The translations under genes and the position numbers were made by a program. Positions 8,297-18,015 of a stretch of 64,000 nucleotides of DNA are shown in pieces. The notes under the pieces are model-generated. The model saw only the letters and a program-made list of their open reading frames with translations. It searched no databases and had not been told where the DNA came from. Position 1 is the first letter of the stretch. Each line of letters begins with the position of its first letter. The DNA comes from Buchnera aphidicola (Periphyllus testudinaceus). GTDB taxonomy: Bacteria; Pseudomonadota; Gammaproteobacteria; Enterobacterales; Enterobacteriaceae. The stretch covers positions 310,001 to 374,000 of the forward strand of contig NZ_OZ060380.1 in the NCBI RefSeq assembly GCF_964059035.1, in the 5' to 3' direction.

Positions 8297-10927
8297 ATGA
8301 ATTATACAACTGAATATATACGTAAAAAATTTTTAAATTTCTTTTTAAAAAAAGATCATATAATATATCCTGGAAGTTCATTAATAATAGAAAATGATCC
8401 ATCTATTTTATTTACTAATGCAGGAATGAATCAATTTAAAAATATTTTTTTAGGATATGAAAAACCAATCTATAAAAAAATTTCTAGTATACAAAATTGC
8501 CTTAGAACCGGTGGTAAACATAATGATTTAGAAAACGTAGGATATACATCAAGACATCATACATTTTTTGAAATGTTAGGAAATTTTAGCTTTGGATCTT
8601 ATTTTAAAAAAAAAGCTATTTTATATGCATGGGAATTATTAACTTCAAAAAAATGGTTTAACATAGATGAAAATAAATTGTTAGTTACAGTATATAAAAA
8701 TGATGAAGAATCATATAAAATTTGGAGAAAAATTATTGGTTTATCAAAAAAAAAAGTTATTAAAATAAAAAATATAAATAACATTAAAAATAAATCAGAC
8801 AATTTTTGGAAAATGGGAAAATATGGACCATGCGGACCATGTACAGAAATTTTTTACGATTATGGAAAAAAATTTAAAAATAACTCTATTAAATCTAAAA
8901 AGATATGTGAACAAAGATATTTAGAAATATGGAATATAGTTTTTATACAATATAACAAACTTCCAAATGGAATATTTGAAAGATTACATACACCTTCTGT
9001 AGACACAGGAATGGGATTAGAAAGAATTTCTTCAGTTTTGCAAAATGTAAGATCTAATTATGATATTGATATTTTTAAGAATATAATACAATCTATTATA
9101 AAAAATAATAAAATAAAAAATAAAAATAAAAAATCTCTACAAGTTATTTCCGATCATATTCGTTCTAGCGCATTCTTAATTTCAAATAACGTATTACCTT
9201 CAAACGAACATAGAGGATATATTTTAAGAAAAATTATTCGAAGAGCAATTAGACATGGTCGCGCGCTTGGAATAAAAGAATGTTTTTTTTATAAATTAGT
9301 TCCTACTTTAATAACAAACATGGGAAGTTCAGGAAAAATATTAAGTAATAATAAAAAAAAAATAGAAAAAATTTTAAAAATTGAAGAATTAAAATTTTCT
9401 AAAACTTTAAATTATGGATTAAAATTATTAAAATATGAATCAAAAAATTTAAAAAATAAAAAATTAGACGGAAATTTTGTATTTTATTTATATGATACAC
9501 TAGGATTTCCAATAGATTTAACTAAAGATTTTTGTAAAGAAAAAAAGATAAAAATTGATATTAAAACTTTAAAAAATAAAATAAAAAAAAGAAATAAATT
9601 TTCAAAAACTCAAGAAATTTATAAAAATAAAAAAATATTTATAAATATTAAAAAAAAAACTAAATTTATAGGTCATAATTTTAATCAATGTTATAGTATT
9701 GTAAAAAAAATTTATAAAAAATATAAATCAATAAAAAAAATTTATAAATTAAATAAAGGAAAAATAATTCTTGATAAAACTCCATTTTATCCAGAATCTG
9801 GAGGACAAATTGGAGATGTTGGAATTATAAAATCTAAAAATGGAATTTTTAAAGTAAATAAAACTAAAAAATATGGAAATTTAATTATTCATTATGGAGA
9901 AGTAATTTCTGGAAAAATTAAAAAAAATGATATCGTAATTTCAAAAATAAATATTAAAAAAAGAAAATTAATAGAAAAAAATCATACATCTGTTCATTTA
10001 TTAAATTCTGCATTAAAAATAATTTTAGGTAAAGATATAACACAAAAAGGTTCTTTAATAAAACCATATAAAATAAGATTTGATTTTACTTATTTTAAAA
10101 ATTTAAATTTTATTAAAATAAATAAAATAGAAAATCTTGTCAACAAATTTATTCGAAAAAATATAAAAATTAAAAAATTTACTACAACATTCAAAAAATC
10201 TCAAAAAAAAAAAATTATTTTTTTATCTAATAAAATATATAAAAAAAATGTTAGAGTAATATCTATCAATCCATTTTCTTCAGAATTATGTAATGGAACA
10301 CATGTAAATAGAACTGGAAAAATTTTAATTTTTAAAATTATTTCTACAAAAAGTATTTCATTTGGAGTTAAAAGAATTACAGCAGTCACATATAAAAAAG
10401 CATTTTCATATATTCAAAAAAAAGAAAAAATTATTGAAAAAATTAATAAAATAATAAATTATAAAAATTCAAATTTAATTAACCAAATTAAAAAAATTGT
10501 TAAAGAAAAAAAAGAAATAACTACAGAAAATAAAAAAATTATAAAAAAATATATTTATTTAAAAGCAAAAAAAATATCTAAAAAAAATATAATTATAAAA
10601 AATAAAAATATTATTTTTAAAATATTAAATAAAGAAAAAAATTCATATATTAAAAAAATAATTGACGAATTACAAAAAAAATTTCAATCTATTATTATAG
10701 TTTTAATTAATATTAATAAAAAAATTATTTTTACTATAAAAATTAGCAAAAATTTAACTTCTATTATACAAGCAAACAAATTACTTTTATTAATTTTAAA
10801 AAAAATTAATGGAAAAGGCGGAGGTAACAAAAATATTGCAGAAGGAGTTGGAAGTTTTTATAAACTTGATAAAAAAAAAATAAATCAAATAAAAAAAATT
10901 ATTTTTAATATCATTCAAAATAGTTAA
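8297..10927 (+). CDS. alaS: Alanyl-tRNA synthetase
   Basis: Charges tRNA-Ala. Class II aminoacylation domain at residues 1-~240 (FTNAGMNQFKNIFLGYE, RTGGKHNDLENVG, HHTFFEMLGNFSFGSYFKK), tRNA-recognition domain, then the editing domain with zinc-binding HTSVH (H563, H567) and CNGTH (C665, H669) intact, and a C-terminal domain with GKGGGNKNIAEGVGS. 876 residues, the same as E. coli. The editing residues are all kept, in contrast to LeuRS in this window. Upstream of csrA as in E. coli. Confidence 0.97.
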   Translation: MNYTTEYIRKKFLNFFLKKDHIIYPGSSLIIENDPSILFTNAGMNQFKNIFLGYEKPIYKKISSIQNCLRTGGKHNDLENVGYTSRHHTFFEMLGNFSFGSYFKKKAILYAWELLTSKKWFNIDENKLLVTVYKNDEESYKIWRKIIGLSKKKVIKIKNINNIKNKSDNFWKMGKYGPCGPCTEIFYDYGKKFKNNSIKSKKICEQRYLEIWNIVFIQYNKLPNGIFERLHTPSVDTGMGLERISSVLQNVRSNYDIDIFKNIIQSIIKNNKIKNKNKKSLQVISDHIRSSAFLISNNVLPSNEHRGYILRKIIRRAIRHGRALGIKECFFYKLVPTLITNMGSSGKILSNNKKKIEKILKIEELKFSKTLNYGLKLLKYESKNLKNKKLDGNFVFYLYDTLGFPIDLTKDFCKEKKIKIDIKTLKNKIKKRNKFSKTQEIYKNKKIFINIKKKTKFIGHNFNQCYSIVKKIYKKYKSIKKIYKLNKGKIILDKTPFYPESGGQIGDVGIIKSKNGIFKVNKTKKYGNLIIHYGEVISGKIKKNDIVISKINIKKRKLIEKNHTSVHLLNSALKIILGKDITQKGSLIKPYKIRFDFTYFKNLNFIKINKIENLVNKFIRKNIKIKKFTTTFKKSQKKKIIFLSNKIYKKNVRVISINPFSSELCNGTHVNRTGKILIFKIISTKSISFGVKRITAVTYKKAFSYIQKKEKIIEKINKIINYKNSNLINQIKKIVKEKKEITTENKKIIKKYIYLKAKKISKKNIIIKNKNIIFKILNKEKNSYIKKIIDELQKKFQSIIIVLININKKIIFTIKISKNLTSIIQANKLLLLILKKINGKGGGNKNIAEGVGSFYKLDKKKINQIKKIIFNIIQNS

Positions 10928-11011
10928 ATTATTATAAATTTTATGAAAATTTTTTGCAGTACCTAAAAAATTATACGGAACTATATAAAAAAATCTTTTT
11001 AAGGAAAAAAA

Positions 11012-11200
11012 ATGCTAATTTTAACAAGAAGAGTAGGAGAAACACTAGTTATAGGAGATGAAATTACAATAACAGTGTTAGGAGTAAAAGGAAATCAAGT
11101 TAGAATAGGAGTAAATGCTCCAAAAAAAATATCTGTTCATAGAGAAGAAATATATCAAAAAATACAAGCTGAAAAAAAAATCAATAAAAATACAACATAA
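11012..11200 (+). CDS. csrA: Carbon storage regulator CsrA
   Basis: Small dimeric RNA-binding regulator that binds GGA motifs in mRNA leaders. The 62-residue protein is almost identical to E. coli CsrA (61) over its fold: [33 protein letters not shown] and [13 protein letters not shown]-binding L4 and R44 positions are kept. AAGGAA binding site before the ATG. Strong conservation amid general decay suggests an active role. It sits between alaS and the Ser/Arg tRNAs, the enterobacterial order. Confidence 0.97.
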   Translation: MLILTRRVGETLVIGDEITITVLGVKGNQVRIGVNAPKKISVHREEIYQKIQAEKKINKNTT

Positions 11201-11281
11201 TATAAAAAAATTTTTTATTAATTTTTTAAAATCTTAATATATTTTATGAAACAATTAAAAAACAAAAAAAAAAATATAAAA

Positions 11282-11309
11282 TTGACTTTTAAAAACAAAA
11301 AAGTATACT
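11282..11309 (+). promoter_or_regulatory. Sigma-70 promoter of the tRNA-Ser/tRNA-Arg unit
   Basis: TTGACT (11282-11287) and TATACT (11304-11309) are separated by 16 bases, 45 bases before the tRNA-Ser. This is the closest match to a full consensus promoter that I found in the window. Confidence 0.65.
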
Positions 11310-11354
11310 ATAAAAATAGTAAAATAAAAAGTTTTTTTAAGATAAAATATTTAA

Positions 11355-11442
11355 AGTGAGATGGCCGAGTGGTTTAAGGCGCTCCCCTGCTAAGGGAGTA
11401 TGTATTTAATATGCATCGAGGGTTCGAATCCCTCTCTCATTA
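11355..11442 (+). tRNA. serV: tRNA-Ser(GCU)
   Basis: Cloverleaf with 7-bp acceptor stem (AGTGAGA with TCTCATT, one G-U pair), D arm, anticodon GCT in the loop after CTCCCCT, long class II variable arm (TATGTATTTAATATGCATC) and T arm GAGGG-TTCGAAT-CCCTC. Discriminator A, no encoded CCA. Decodes AGU/AGC. Lies after csrA as serV does in E. coli. Confidence 0.95.
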
Positions 11443-11479
11443 ATTTTTTAAAATTTATAAAATATTTTTAAAATAAAAA

Positions 11480-11553
11480 ACATCCGTAGCTCAGTTGGAT
11501 AGAGCACTCGGCTACGAACCGAGAGGTCGTGGGTTCAAATCCTACCGGATGTA
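11480..11553 (+). tRNA. argV: tRNA-Arg(ACG)
   Basis: Acceptor ACATCCG pairs with CGGATGT; anticodon ACG at 11514-11516 (A34 expected to be edited to inosine by TadA); T arm with TTCAAAT loop. CCA not encoded. Directly follows tRNA-Ser, as in the E. coli serV-argV cluster, and is probably cotranscribed. Confidence 0.95.
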
Positions 11554-11677
11554 TTAAAAAATACTAAAAAAAAATAAATAAAAAATAAAAATAAAATATC
11601 AAATTTTTGTATATTAAAAATAATTAAATAAAAAACATTTTAAATATAAATAAATTAAAAAAAATAAAAATTTTACT

Positions 11678-12436
11678 ATGAAAAAAAATATTAAAAGAAT
11701 GCCAAGAATTTATATAAATGATGAAATTAAAGTTAATAAAGAAATTTCTATTACAGATGAAAAAAAACATTATCTTTTTTCAGTAATGAGAATTAAAATA
11801 AAAGATAAAATAAATATTTTTAATAATACAAATTATGTATTTACAGCAAAAATAATAAATTTAAAAAAAAAAAAAGTTATTGTAAGAATTATAAACAAAA
11901 AAAAAAAAGATAATGAATCTTTTTTAAAAATAAATTTAGGTCAATCTATTTCTAGAAACAAAAGTATGTCATGGATTATACAAAAATCTTCTGAACTAGG
12001 AGTACACTCTATAACCCCTTTAATATGTAAAAATTCTTATTTAAAATATAATAAAAATAGTATTATAAAAAAAATTAAAAAATGGAAAAAAATATCTATT
12101 TCTGCAAGTGAACAATGTGAAAGAAATTTAATAACTAAAATTCTTTACCCAAAAAAACTAAAAAATTGGATTAATTCTTTAAATTCTGGAAAAAAAATTA
12201 TATTCACTCCAAATAAAATATCAAATAAAATAAAAACATTAAAAAAAAATTTTAATATAATAAATATTTTAATTGGATCAGAAAAAGGATTTTCAAAAAA
12301 AGAAATTAAATTATGTTTAAAAAATAAATTTATTCATATGAATTTAGGAAATAGAATTTTAAGAACTGAAACAGCATGTTTAACAGCTATTTCTATTTTA
12401 CAATATAAATATGGAGATTTAAATATTTTCAATTAA
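11678..12436 (+). CDS. rsmE: 16S rRNA (uracil-1498-N3)-methyltransferase RsmE
   Basis: Methylates U1498 of 16S rRNA. The 252-residue product has an N-terminal PUA-like domain (MPRIYINDEI) and a C-terminal SPOUT knot: INLGQSISRNKSMSWIIQKSSELGV, ISASEQCERN, ILIGSEKGFSKKE and NLGNRILRTETACLTAI. GPEGG of the family reads GSEKG here. An alternative start at residue 8 (11699) matches the family N-terminus better than 11678, which has no clear ribosome binding site. Convergent with rpiA. Confidence 0.93.
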   Translation: MKKNIKRMPRIYINDEIKVNKEISITDEKKHYLFSVMRIKIKDKINIFNNTNYVFTAKIINLKKKKVIVRIINKKKKDNESFLKINLGQSISRNKSMSWIIQKSSELGVHSITPLICKNSYLKYNKNSIIKKIKKWKKISISASEQCERNLITKILYPKKLKNWINSLNSGKKIIFTPNKISNKIKTLKKNFNIINILIGSEKGFSKKEIKLCLKNKFIHMNLGNRILRTETACLTAISILQYKYGDLNIFN

Positions 12437-12444
12437 ATTTTATA

Positions 12445-12470
12445 TTTTATTAAAAAAATACTTAATAAAA
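12445..12470. terminator. possible A/T-only hairpin between convergent rsmE and rpiA
   Basis: TTTTATTAA (12445-12453) and TTAATAAAA (12462-12470) form a nine-pair stem with an eight-base loop, followed by T-rich sequence. The stem has no G-C pair, so termination is a weak guess resting mostly on the convergent position. Confidence 0.25.
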
Positions 12471-12499
12471 ATTTATTTTTTTCTAAAAAAAATAAACTT

Positions 12500-13171
12500 T
12501 TAATCTATTTTATTTCGATTAATCACTTTTATTTTATTTTTTTTTCCAATTAATAAAATGTCAGGTTTTCTTTGAGAAAAAATACCTACTGAAACTACTC
12601 CAGGTATATTATTAATTTTTTTTTCTATATATTTAGGATTTAATATAAATAAATTGCTAATATCTAATATATAATTATGATTATCTGTAATTAAATTTTT
12701 TCTTTTTTTAACTTCTCCTCCTAATTTCTTTAATTGTTTTTTAACAAATTTATATGCCATAGGTATAACTTCTACAGGTAATGGAAATTTTCCTAAAACA
12801 TTAACTTGTTTTGTTTCATCTATAATACAAATAAATTTTTGAGCCGCAGAAGCTATAATTTTTTCTCTAGTTAAAGCAGCTCCTCCACCTTTTATCATTT
12901 CCATATTTTTATTAATTTCATCTGCACTATCAATATATAAAGATAAAAAATTAATTTCATTTAATTTAAAAATTTTTATTCCATATTTTTTTAAAATTTT
13001 TGTTGTTTGATGTGAAGAAGATACAACACCTTTTATTTTGTTTTTAATATTTTTTAAATATTTAATAAAATAAGAAATAGTAGATCCTGTACCAATCCCA
13101 ATAATTTCTTGATAAGGAATTAATTTTAAAGCTTCAATAGCTACTTTTTTTTTTAATTTTTTTAACTTCAT
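12500..13171 (-). CDS. rpiA: Ribose-5-phosphate isomerase A
   Basis: Interconverts ribose 5-phosphate and ribulose 5-phosphate, giving PRPP for nucleotides and histidine. The 223-residue protein (E. coli 219) has GIGTGSTISYFI for phosphate binding, the SADEI catalytic Asp loop, MIKGGGAALTREKI with the catalytic Glu and Lys, and C-terminal IPGVVSVGIF. Start ATG at 13171-13169. Followed on the same strand by nothing before rsmE ends; tRNA-Gln lies just upstream on the same strand. Confidence 0.96.
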   Translation of the reverse strand: MKLKKLKKKVAIEALKLIPYQEIIGIGTGSTISYFIKYLKNIKNKIKGVVSSSHQTTKILKKYGIKIFKLNEINFLSLYIDSADEINKNMEMIKGGGAALTREKIIASAAQKFICIIDETKQVNVLGKFPLPVEVIPMAYKFVKKQLKKLGGEVKKRKNLITDNHNYILDISNLFILNPKYIEKKINNIPGVVSVGIFSQRKPDILLIGKKNKIKVINRNKID

Positions 13172-13208
13172 AAATTTAATACCACTTTATTTAAATAAAT
13201 TAAATAAT

Positions 13209-13280
13209 CTGGGGTACCTGGATTCGAACCAGGGATGTCGGTATCAAAAACCGATGCCTTAACCTCTTGGCTATACCCCA
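13209..13280 (-). tRNA. glnU: tRNA-Gln(UUG)
   Basis: Minus-strand cloverleaf beginning TGGGGTA and ending TACCCCA plus discriminator G; anticodon TTG in the loop of CGGTTTTTGATACCG. T arm CCTGG-TTCGAAT-CCAGG. No encoded CCA. Third of a Met-Leu-Gln group matching the start of the E. coli metT-leuW-glnU operon. Confidence 0.94.
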
Positions 13281-13313
13281 AAAAAAAAATATAAAAAAAT
13301 AAAAATAACATTA

Positions 13314-13397
13314 TACGGAAGGCGAGATTTGAACTCGCAAACCTAAAAAGGCGCCAGAACCTAAATCTGGTGCGTCTACCAATTTCGCCACTTCCGC
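13314..13397 (-). tRNA. leuW: tRNA-Leu(UAG)
   Basis: Class II tRNA with acceptor GCGGAAG pairing CTTCCGT (one G-U), anticodon TAG between CCAGA and TCTGG, a long variable arm (GCGCCTTTTTAGGTT region) and T arm GCGAG-TTCAAAT-CTCGC. CCA not encoded. Decodes CUN. Confidence 0.93.
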
Positions 13398-13439
13398 GAA
13401 TAAATTTTTAAATATTATTTTTTTAAAAAATTTAATTTA

Positions 13440-13513
13440 TAGCTATGATGGGAATCGAACCCATAACCTCAGCGTTATGAGTGCTGCGCTCTAACCAAAT
13501 GAGCTACATAGCT
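13440..13513 (-). tRNA. metT: tRNA-Met(CAU), elongator
   Basis: Minus-strand cloverleaf with fully paired acceptor AGCTATG/CATAGCT, anticodon CAT in CACTCATAACG, and T arm ATGGG-TTCGATT-CCCAT. A fully paired first acceptor base pair excludes initiator tRNA. Similarity and position (first of Met-Leu-Gln) support elongator Met rather than the lysidine-type tRNA-Ile. Confidence 0.88.
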
Positions 13514-13754
13514 AAAAATTTAAAATAATTTAAAAAACAAAATAAAAAAAAATGAAAAATTTTAAATTTTTTTTATATTAATATAAACACTTAAAATTTT
13601 TTCTAAAAAATATAAAAATAAACTATTTTTAAATTTTTATTTTTATAAATTTTTACTTTAATTTAAAGTTTTAAAATTATATCATAGAAAAAATAAAAAT
13701 TCTATAAAGAAAAATTTTTTAAAAAACATATTTTTTAAAAAAAAAGGAAAAATA

Positions 13755-15401
13755 ATGTTTAATAATACAAAAAACTTTATATTAAAAATAATAAAAAAAG
13801 ACCTAGAAAAAAAAAAATATAAAAAAATACGTACTCGATTTCCTCCAGAACCTAATGGTTTTCTTCATATTGGACACGCTAAAGCAATTTGTTTAAATTT
13901 TGAAATTGCAAATCTATACAATGGAAAATGTAACTTAAGATTTGATGATACAAATCCTTCTACAGAAAAAAAAAATTATATTAAACATATAAAAAAAAAT
14001 ATTAAATGGATGGGTTATAAATGGAATAAAAAAAGTTTTTATTCTTCTCAATATTTTTCAAAATTATATAAATATGCTATTCAACTTATTAAAAAAAAAT
14101 TAGCATATGTCGATAATTTATCTAAAAAAGAAATAAAAGAATATAGAGGAACATTAACAAAAAAAGGAATAAATAGCCCTTATAGAAATCGTTCAAAAAA
14201 AGAAAATTTATATTTATTTAAAAAAATGAAAAAAGGAAAGTTTAAAGATGGAGAAGTATGTCTTCGTGCAAAAATTAATATGAAATCATCAAATATAACT
14301 ATGCGCGATCCAGTATTATATAGAATTAAAAATGTTTTACATTATCGTACAAAAAATAAATGGTGTATATACCCAACATATGATTTTAGTCACTGTATTT
14401 CAGATTTTATTGAAGGTATCACACATTCTTTATGTTCTTTAGAATTTACAAATAATAAAGAATTATATGAATGGATATTAAAAAATATTAATGTTAATTA
14501 TTATCCTAAACAATATGAATTTTCTAGATTAAATTTAGAATATACAGTTCTTTCAAAAAGAAAATTAAAAATTTTAGTTAAAGATAACATTGTTGAAGGA
14601 TGGAACGATCCAAGAATGCCAACCATATCTGGTTTTAAAAGACGCGGATATACTCCTCAATCTATTAAAAATTTTTGTAAAAAAATTGGAATCTCTAAAA
14701 AAAATAATTTAATTGAAATTTCATTACTAGAACATTGTATAAGAAGCAATTTAAATTTAACATCTCCACGATTTATGGCTGTTCTTAATCCAATAAAAAT
14801 AATAATAACTAATCTCTCTGAAAACTACAATGAAAAAATAATAGTTCAAAACCATCCTACATTAAAAAATATGGGAACACATAAAATTTATTTTAATAAA
14901 ATTATATATATTGATAAATTTGATTTTAAAGAAAATTTTAACTCAAAATATAGAAGATTATCTATAAATAAAGAAGTAAGACTTCGACATGCATATGTTA
15001 TTAAAGCAAAAAAAATTGAAAAAAATAAAAAAGGAGAAATAAAAAAAATATTCTGTACATATGATAAAAATACATTAGGTAAAAATCCTAAAGATAGAAA
15101 AATAAAAGGAGTAATACATTGGATTTCAAAAAAATATTCAATTCCTGCAAAATTTCAATTATTTAAACCAATATTTACTATCCCTAATCCAGAAATTAAG
15201 AAAAATTTTTTAAAATATATTAATAAAAAATCAATACAAATAAAAAAAGGATTTATAGAAAAAAACTTTATACATAAAAATAAATTTAAATTCTGTCAAT
15301 TTGAAAGAACAGGATATTTCATAATTGATAAACAAAAAACAAAAAAAAATAAAAAAATAACTTTTAATGAAACTGTTTCTTTAAAAGAAAAAAACTATTA
15401 A
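13755..15401 (+). CDS. glnS: Glutaminyl-tRNA synthetase
   Basis: Charges tRNA-Gln. Class I enzyme of 548 residues (E. coli 554): FPPEPNGFLHIGHAKA with HIGH at 38-41, FDDTNPSTEK, YPTYDFSHCISDFIEGITHSL, the KMSKS variant VLSKRKL at 265-271, and two C-terminal beta-barrel anticodon-binding domains. AAGGAA ribosome binding site before the ATG. Divergent from the tRNA-Met/Leu/Gln group, which includes its own substrate tRNA. Confidence 0.97.
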   Translation: MFNNTKNFILKIIKKDLEKKKYKKIRTRFPPEPNGFLHIGHAKAICLNFEIANLYNGKCNLRFDDTNPSTEKKNYIKHIKKNIKWMGYKWNKKSFYSSQYFSKLYKYAIQLIKKKLAYVDNLSKKEIKEYRGTLTKKGINSPYRNRSKKENLYLFKKMKKGKFKDGEVCLRAKINMKSSNITMRDPVLYRIKNVLHYRTKNKWCIYPTYDFSHCISDFIEGITHSLCSLEFTNNKELYEWILKNINVNYYPKQYEFSRLNLEYTVLSKRKLKILVKDNIVEGWNDPRMPTISGFKRRGYTPQSIKNFCKKIGISKKNNLIEISLLEHCIRSNLNLTSPRFMAVLNPIKIIITNLSENYNEKIIVQNHPTLKNMGTHKIYFNKIIYIDKFDFKENFNSKYRRLSINKEVRLRHAYVIKAKKIEKNKKGEIKKIFCTYDKNTLGKNPKDRKIKGVIHWISKKYSIPAKFQLFKPIFTIPNPEIKKNFLKYINKKSIQIKKGFIEKNFIHKNKFKFCQFERTGYFIIDKQKTKKNKKITFNETVSLKEKNY

Positions 15402-15565
15402 AAAATATATTATTATAAATAATAAAAAAAAATAAAAAATAATAAAAATGCTATAATAAAATTATTTAAAAAAATACTATAAAAAATTTATAAATATTTT
15501 ATTAAAAATAATTTTAAAAAATTTTAATTTTTTTAAATTAAAAAAATTTTAAGGAAATTTAAAAC

Positions 15566-16873
15566 ATGTCAAAAATTACAAAAATATGGAGTCGAGAAAT
15601 TATTGATTCGAGAGGACGACCTACAATAGAAACCGAAGTACATACTAAAAGCGGAAATATTGGAATAGCCTCAGTCCCATCTGGAGCTTCTAAAGGATCT
15701 AAAGAAGCTGTAGAACTAAGAGATAAAGAAAAAAATAGATTTTTTGGAGAAGGTGTTAAAAAATCTGTTAATTTAATAAACAATTTTATTTGTAATCACT
15801 TAATAAAAAAAGATTCAATAAATCAGAAAATAATTGATAAAACAATGATTGAGCTTGATGGTACAGAGAATAAATCTTTTTTAGGAGCAAATACAATTTT
15901 ATCAATATCTTTAGCCAATGCTAAAGCAGCAGCAATGTCAAAAAAAATTCCTTTATTCCAACATATTTCTAATTTAAATAATTCTCCAAATAAATATTCT
16001 ATGCCATTACCTATGATGAATATTATTAATGGAGGAAAACACTCTAATAATAATATTGATATACAAGAATTTATGATACAACCAATATCTGCAAAAAATT
16101 TTAAACATGCAGTTCAAATTGGTTGTGAAATATTTCATAATTTATCAAAAATATTAAAACACAAAAATATGAGTACATCTGTAGGAGATGAAGGTGGATA
16201 TTCTCCTAATTTAAATTCTAATGAAGAAGCAATTCTTTTAATATTAGAAGCAATTAAAAAATCTGGTTATATTGCTGGAAAAGACATTACACTTGCAATA
16301 GATTGTGCTGCTTCAGAATTATATAATAAAGAAACTAAAAAATATCATTTAAAAGGAGAAAAAAAATTTTATAATTCAATAGAATTTACACAATATTTAA
16401 AAAATTTAACTAAAAAATATCCTATCGTATCTATTGAAGATGGGCAAGATGAATCAGATTGGAAAGGTTTTTTAAATCAAACTAATATTTTAGGAAAAAA
16501 AATTCAAATAGTTGGAGACGATTTGTTTGTAACTAATAGAAAAATTCTAAAAAATGGTATTAAAAAAAAAATTGCTAATTCTATTTTAATAAAACCTAAT
16601 CAAATTGGAACATTAACAGAAACTATAAAAACTATACAATTAGCAAAAAAAGAAAATTATAACGTAATTATTTCTCATCGTTCAGGTGAAACTGAAGATG
16701 TTACTATTTCTGATTTAGCTGTAGGAACATCTGCAGGTCAAATAAAAACAGGATCCTTAAGTAGAACTGATAGAATTGCAAAATATAATCAATTAATAAG
16801 AATAGAAGAAAAAATAGGTTCTTCCAACGCTCCATATTATGGATTTAAAGAACTAACAATTAAAAAAAAATAA
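15566..16873 (+). CDS. eno: Enolase
   Basis: Converts 2-phosphoglycerate to phosphoenolpyruvate; also a degradosome partner in E. coli. 435 residues (E. coli 432). Motifs: [40 protein letters not shown] with the catalytic Glu, [32 protein letters not shown] with the catalytic Lys, and [19 protein letters not shown] before the ATG. In E. coli eno follows pyrG; here glnS is the upstream neighbour. A hairpin follows the gene. Confidence 0.98.
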   Translation: MSKITKIWSREIIDSRGRPTIETEVHTKSGNIGIASVPSGASKGSKEAVELRDKEKNRFFGEGVKKSVNLINNFICNHLIKKDSINQKIIDKTMIELDGTENKSFLGANTILSISLANAKAAAMSKKIPLFQHISNLNNSPNKYSMPLPMMNIINGGKHSNNNIDIQEFMIQPISAKNFKHAVQIGCEIFHNLSKILKHKNMSTSVGDEGGYSPNLNSNEEAILLILEAIKKSGYIAGKDITLAIDCAASELYNKETKKYHLKGEKKFYNSIEFTQYLKNLTKKYPIVSIEDGQDESDWKGFLNQTNILGKKIQIVGDDLFVTNRKILKNGIKKKIANSILIKPNQIGTLTETIKTIQLAKKENYNVIISHRSGETEDVTISDLAVGTSAGQIKTGSLSRTDRIAKYNQLIRIEEKIGSSNAPYYGFKELTIKKK

Positions 16874-16887
16874 TTATTTAAAAAATA

Positions 16888-16930
16888 GTAGTAAAATAAC
16901 ATATTTATTAAAAATATTCTATTTTACTAC
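16888..16930 (+). terminator. Hairpin downstream of eno
   Basis: GTAGTAAAATA (16888-16898) and TATTTTACTAC (16920-16930) are an exact 11-base inverted repeat; the 21-base loop can pair further (ATATTT with AAATAT). It starts 15 bases after the eno stop and is followed by ATAAATTTTTT. A long exact match including G-C pairs is unlikely by chance here. Confidence 0.55.
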
Positions 16931-17020
16931 ATAAATTTTTTATAAATAACTCTTTTTTTTTTATTTTTATTAAAAAAAATTTAAATTAATACATTATTAT
17001 AAAAAATTATTAATAAAATT

Positions 17021-17962
17021 ATGAAAAAATATAAAAAAAAATTATTAATTATAGTAGATGGAAATAATTACTTATATAGATCATATTTTGCTTTTAAAAA
17101 TTTAAAAAACAAAAAAGGTGAATCCGTAGGAGCAATATATGGTTTTTTAATAATGTTAAAAAAAGTTTTTAACGAATATAATCCAACAAAAATAATTATA
17201 GTATTTGATCATCCAAAAATTAATTTTAGAAAAAAAATTTATAAAAATTATAAATCTAATCGACCTAAAATACCAAAAAAATTAAAAAAACAAATAAAAA
17301 CTATTACAAAAATTATAAAACATATTGGAATTCCTATATTAAAAATACCTGGATTTGAAGCTGATGATATAATAGGTACTTTATCTATAATAAACAATAA
17401 TTCGAAACAAAAAATACTAATATTAACTAATGATAAAGATATGACTCAATTAATTAATAAAAATGTAAAAATACTTAACAGTAATGAACAAATTATAGGA
17501 AAAAAAGAAGTTAAAAAAAAATATGGAGTTTCCCCTAAATTAATTAAATATTTTTTAGCTATAGTTGGAGATCGTTCAGATAATATTCCTGGAATACCTG
17601 GAATTGGAATAAAAACTGCTCAAAAAATTTTAAAAGTTTTTAAATCATTAAAAGAAATCTATAATAACTTAGAAAAATTAAAATTTATAAATATTAGAAA
17701 TTCAAAAAAACTTGAAAACATATTTAAAAAAAATAAAAAAATTGCATTTCTTTCATATTCTTTATCAAAAATAAAAATTAATATTAAACTGAAAACATTA
17801 AAAAAAAAATTTAAATTAAAAAAACCAAATTTAAAAAAAATTTTTGAATACTTTAAAAAAAACGATTTTAAAAAACTAAAAAAATCTTTTAAAAAATCTT
17901 ATTGGTTTCAAAATTTACTAAATAAAAATAATATATATAAAAATATAAAATCAAAAATTTAA
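17021..17962 (+). CDS. polA: DNA polymerase I reduced to its 5'-3' exonuclease domain
   Basis: Flap/5' nuclease that removes RNA primers and flaps in lagging-strand and repair synthesis. The 313 residues match the first third of E. coli PolA (928): LIIVDGNNYLYRSYFAF, VFDHPKINFRKKIYKNYK, PGFEADDIIGTL and ILTNDKDMTQL with metal-binding Asp residues, and VGDRSDNIPGIPGIGIKTA (helix-hairpin-helix DNA clamp). After residue ~265 it trails into a Lys-rich tail; no 3'-5' exonuclease or polymerase domain follows, since engB lies next on the other strand. Loss of the Klenow part is known in Buchnera. Xni is an alternative name, but the polA-engB neighbourhood fits PolA. Confidence 0.9.
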   Translation: MKKYKKKLLIIVDGNNYLYRSYFAFKNLKNKKGESVGAIYGFLIMLKKVFNEYNPTKIIIVFDHPKINFRKKIYKNYKSNRPKIPKKLKKQIKTITKIIKHIGIPILKIPGFEADDIIGTLSIINNNSKQKILILTNDKDMTQLINKNVKILNSNEQIIGKKEVKKKYGVSPKLIKYFLAIVGDRSDNIPGIPGIGIKTAQKILKVFKSLKEIYNNLEKLKFINIRNSKKLENIFKKNKKIAFLSYSLSKIKINIKLKTLKKKFKLKKPNLKKIFEYFKKNDFKKLKKSFKKSYWFQNLLNKNNIYKNIKSKI

Positions 17963-18015
17963 AAATAATTTTTTTAAAATATAAAATTTAAATTAAATAC
18001 AATCTATAAAAAAAT

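Noticed and set aside
13514..13754. A/T-rich spacers (also 8038-8296, 22340-22620, 55160-55347) as possible origins or small RNA genes
   Set aside because: No DnaA boxes, repeats or stable structured segments could be made out by eye; simple A/T composition explains them. They hold promoters of divergent genes at most.
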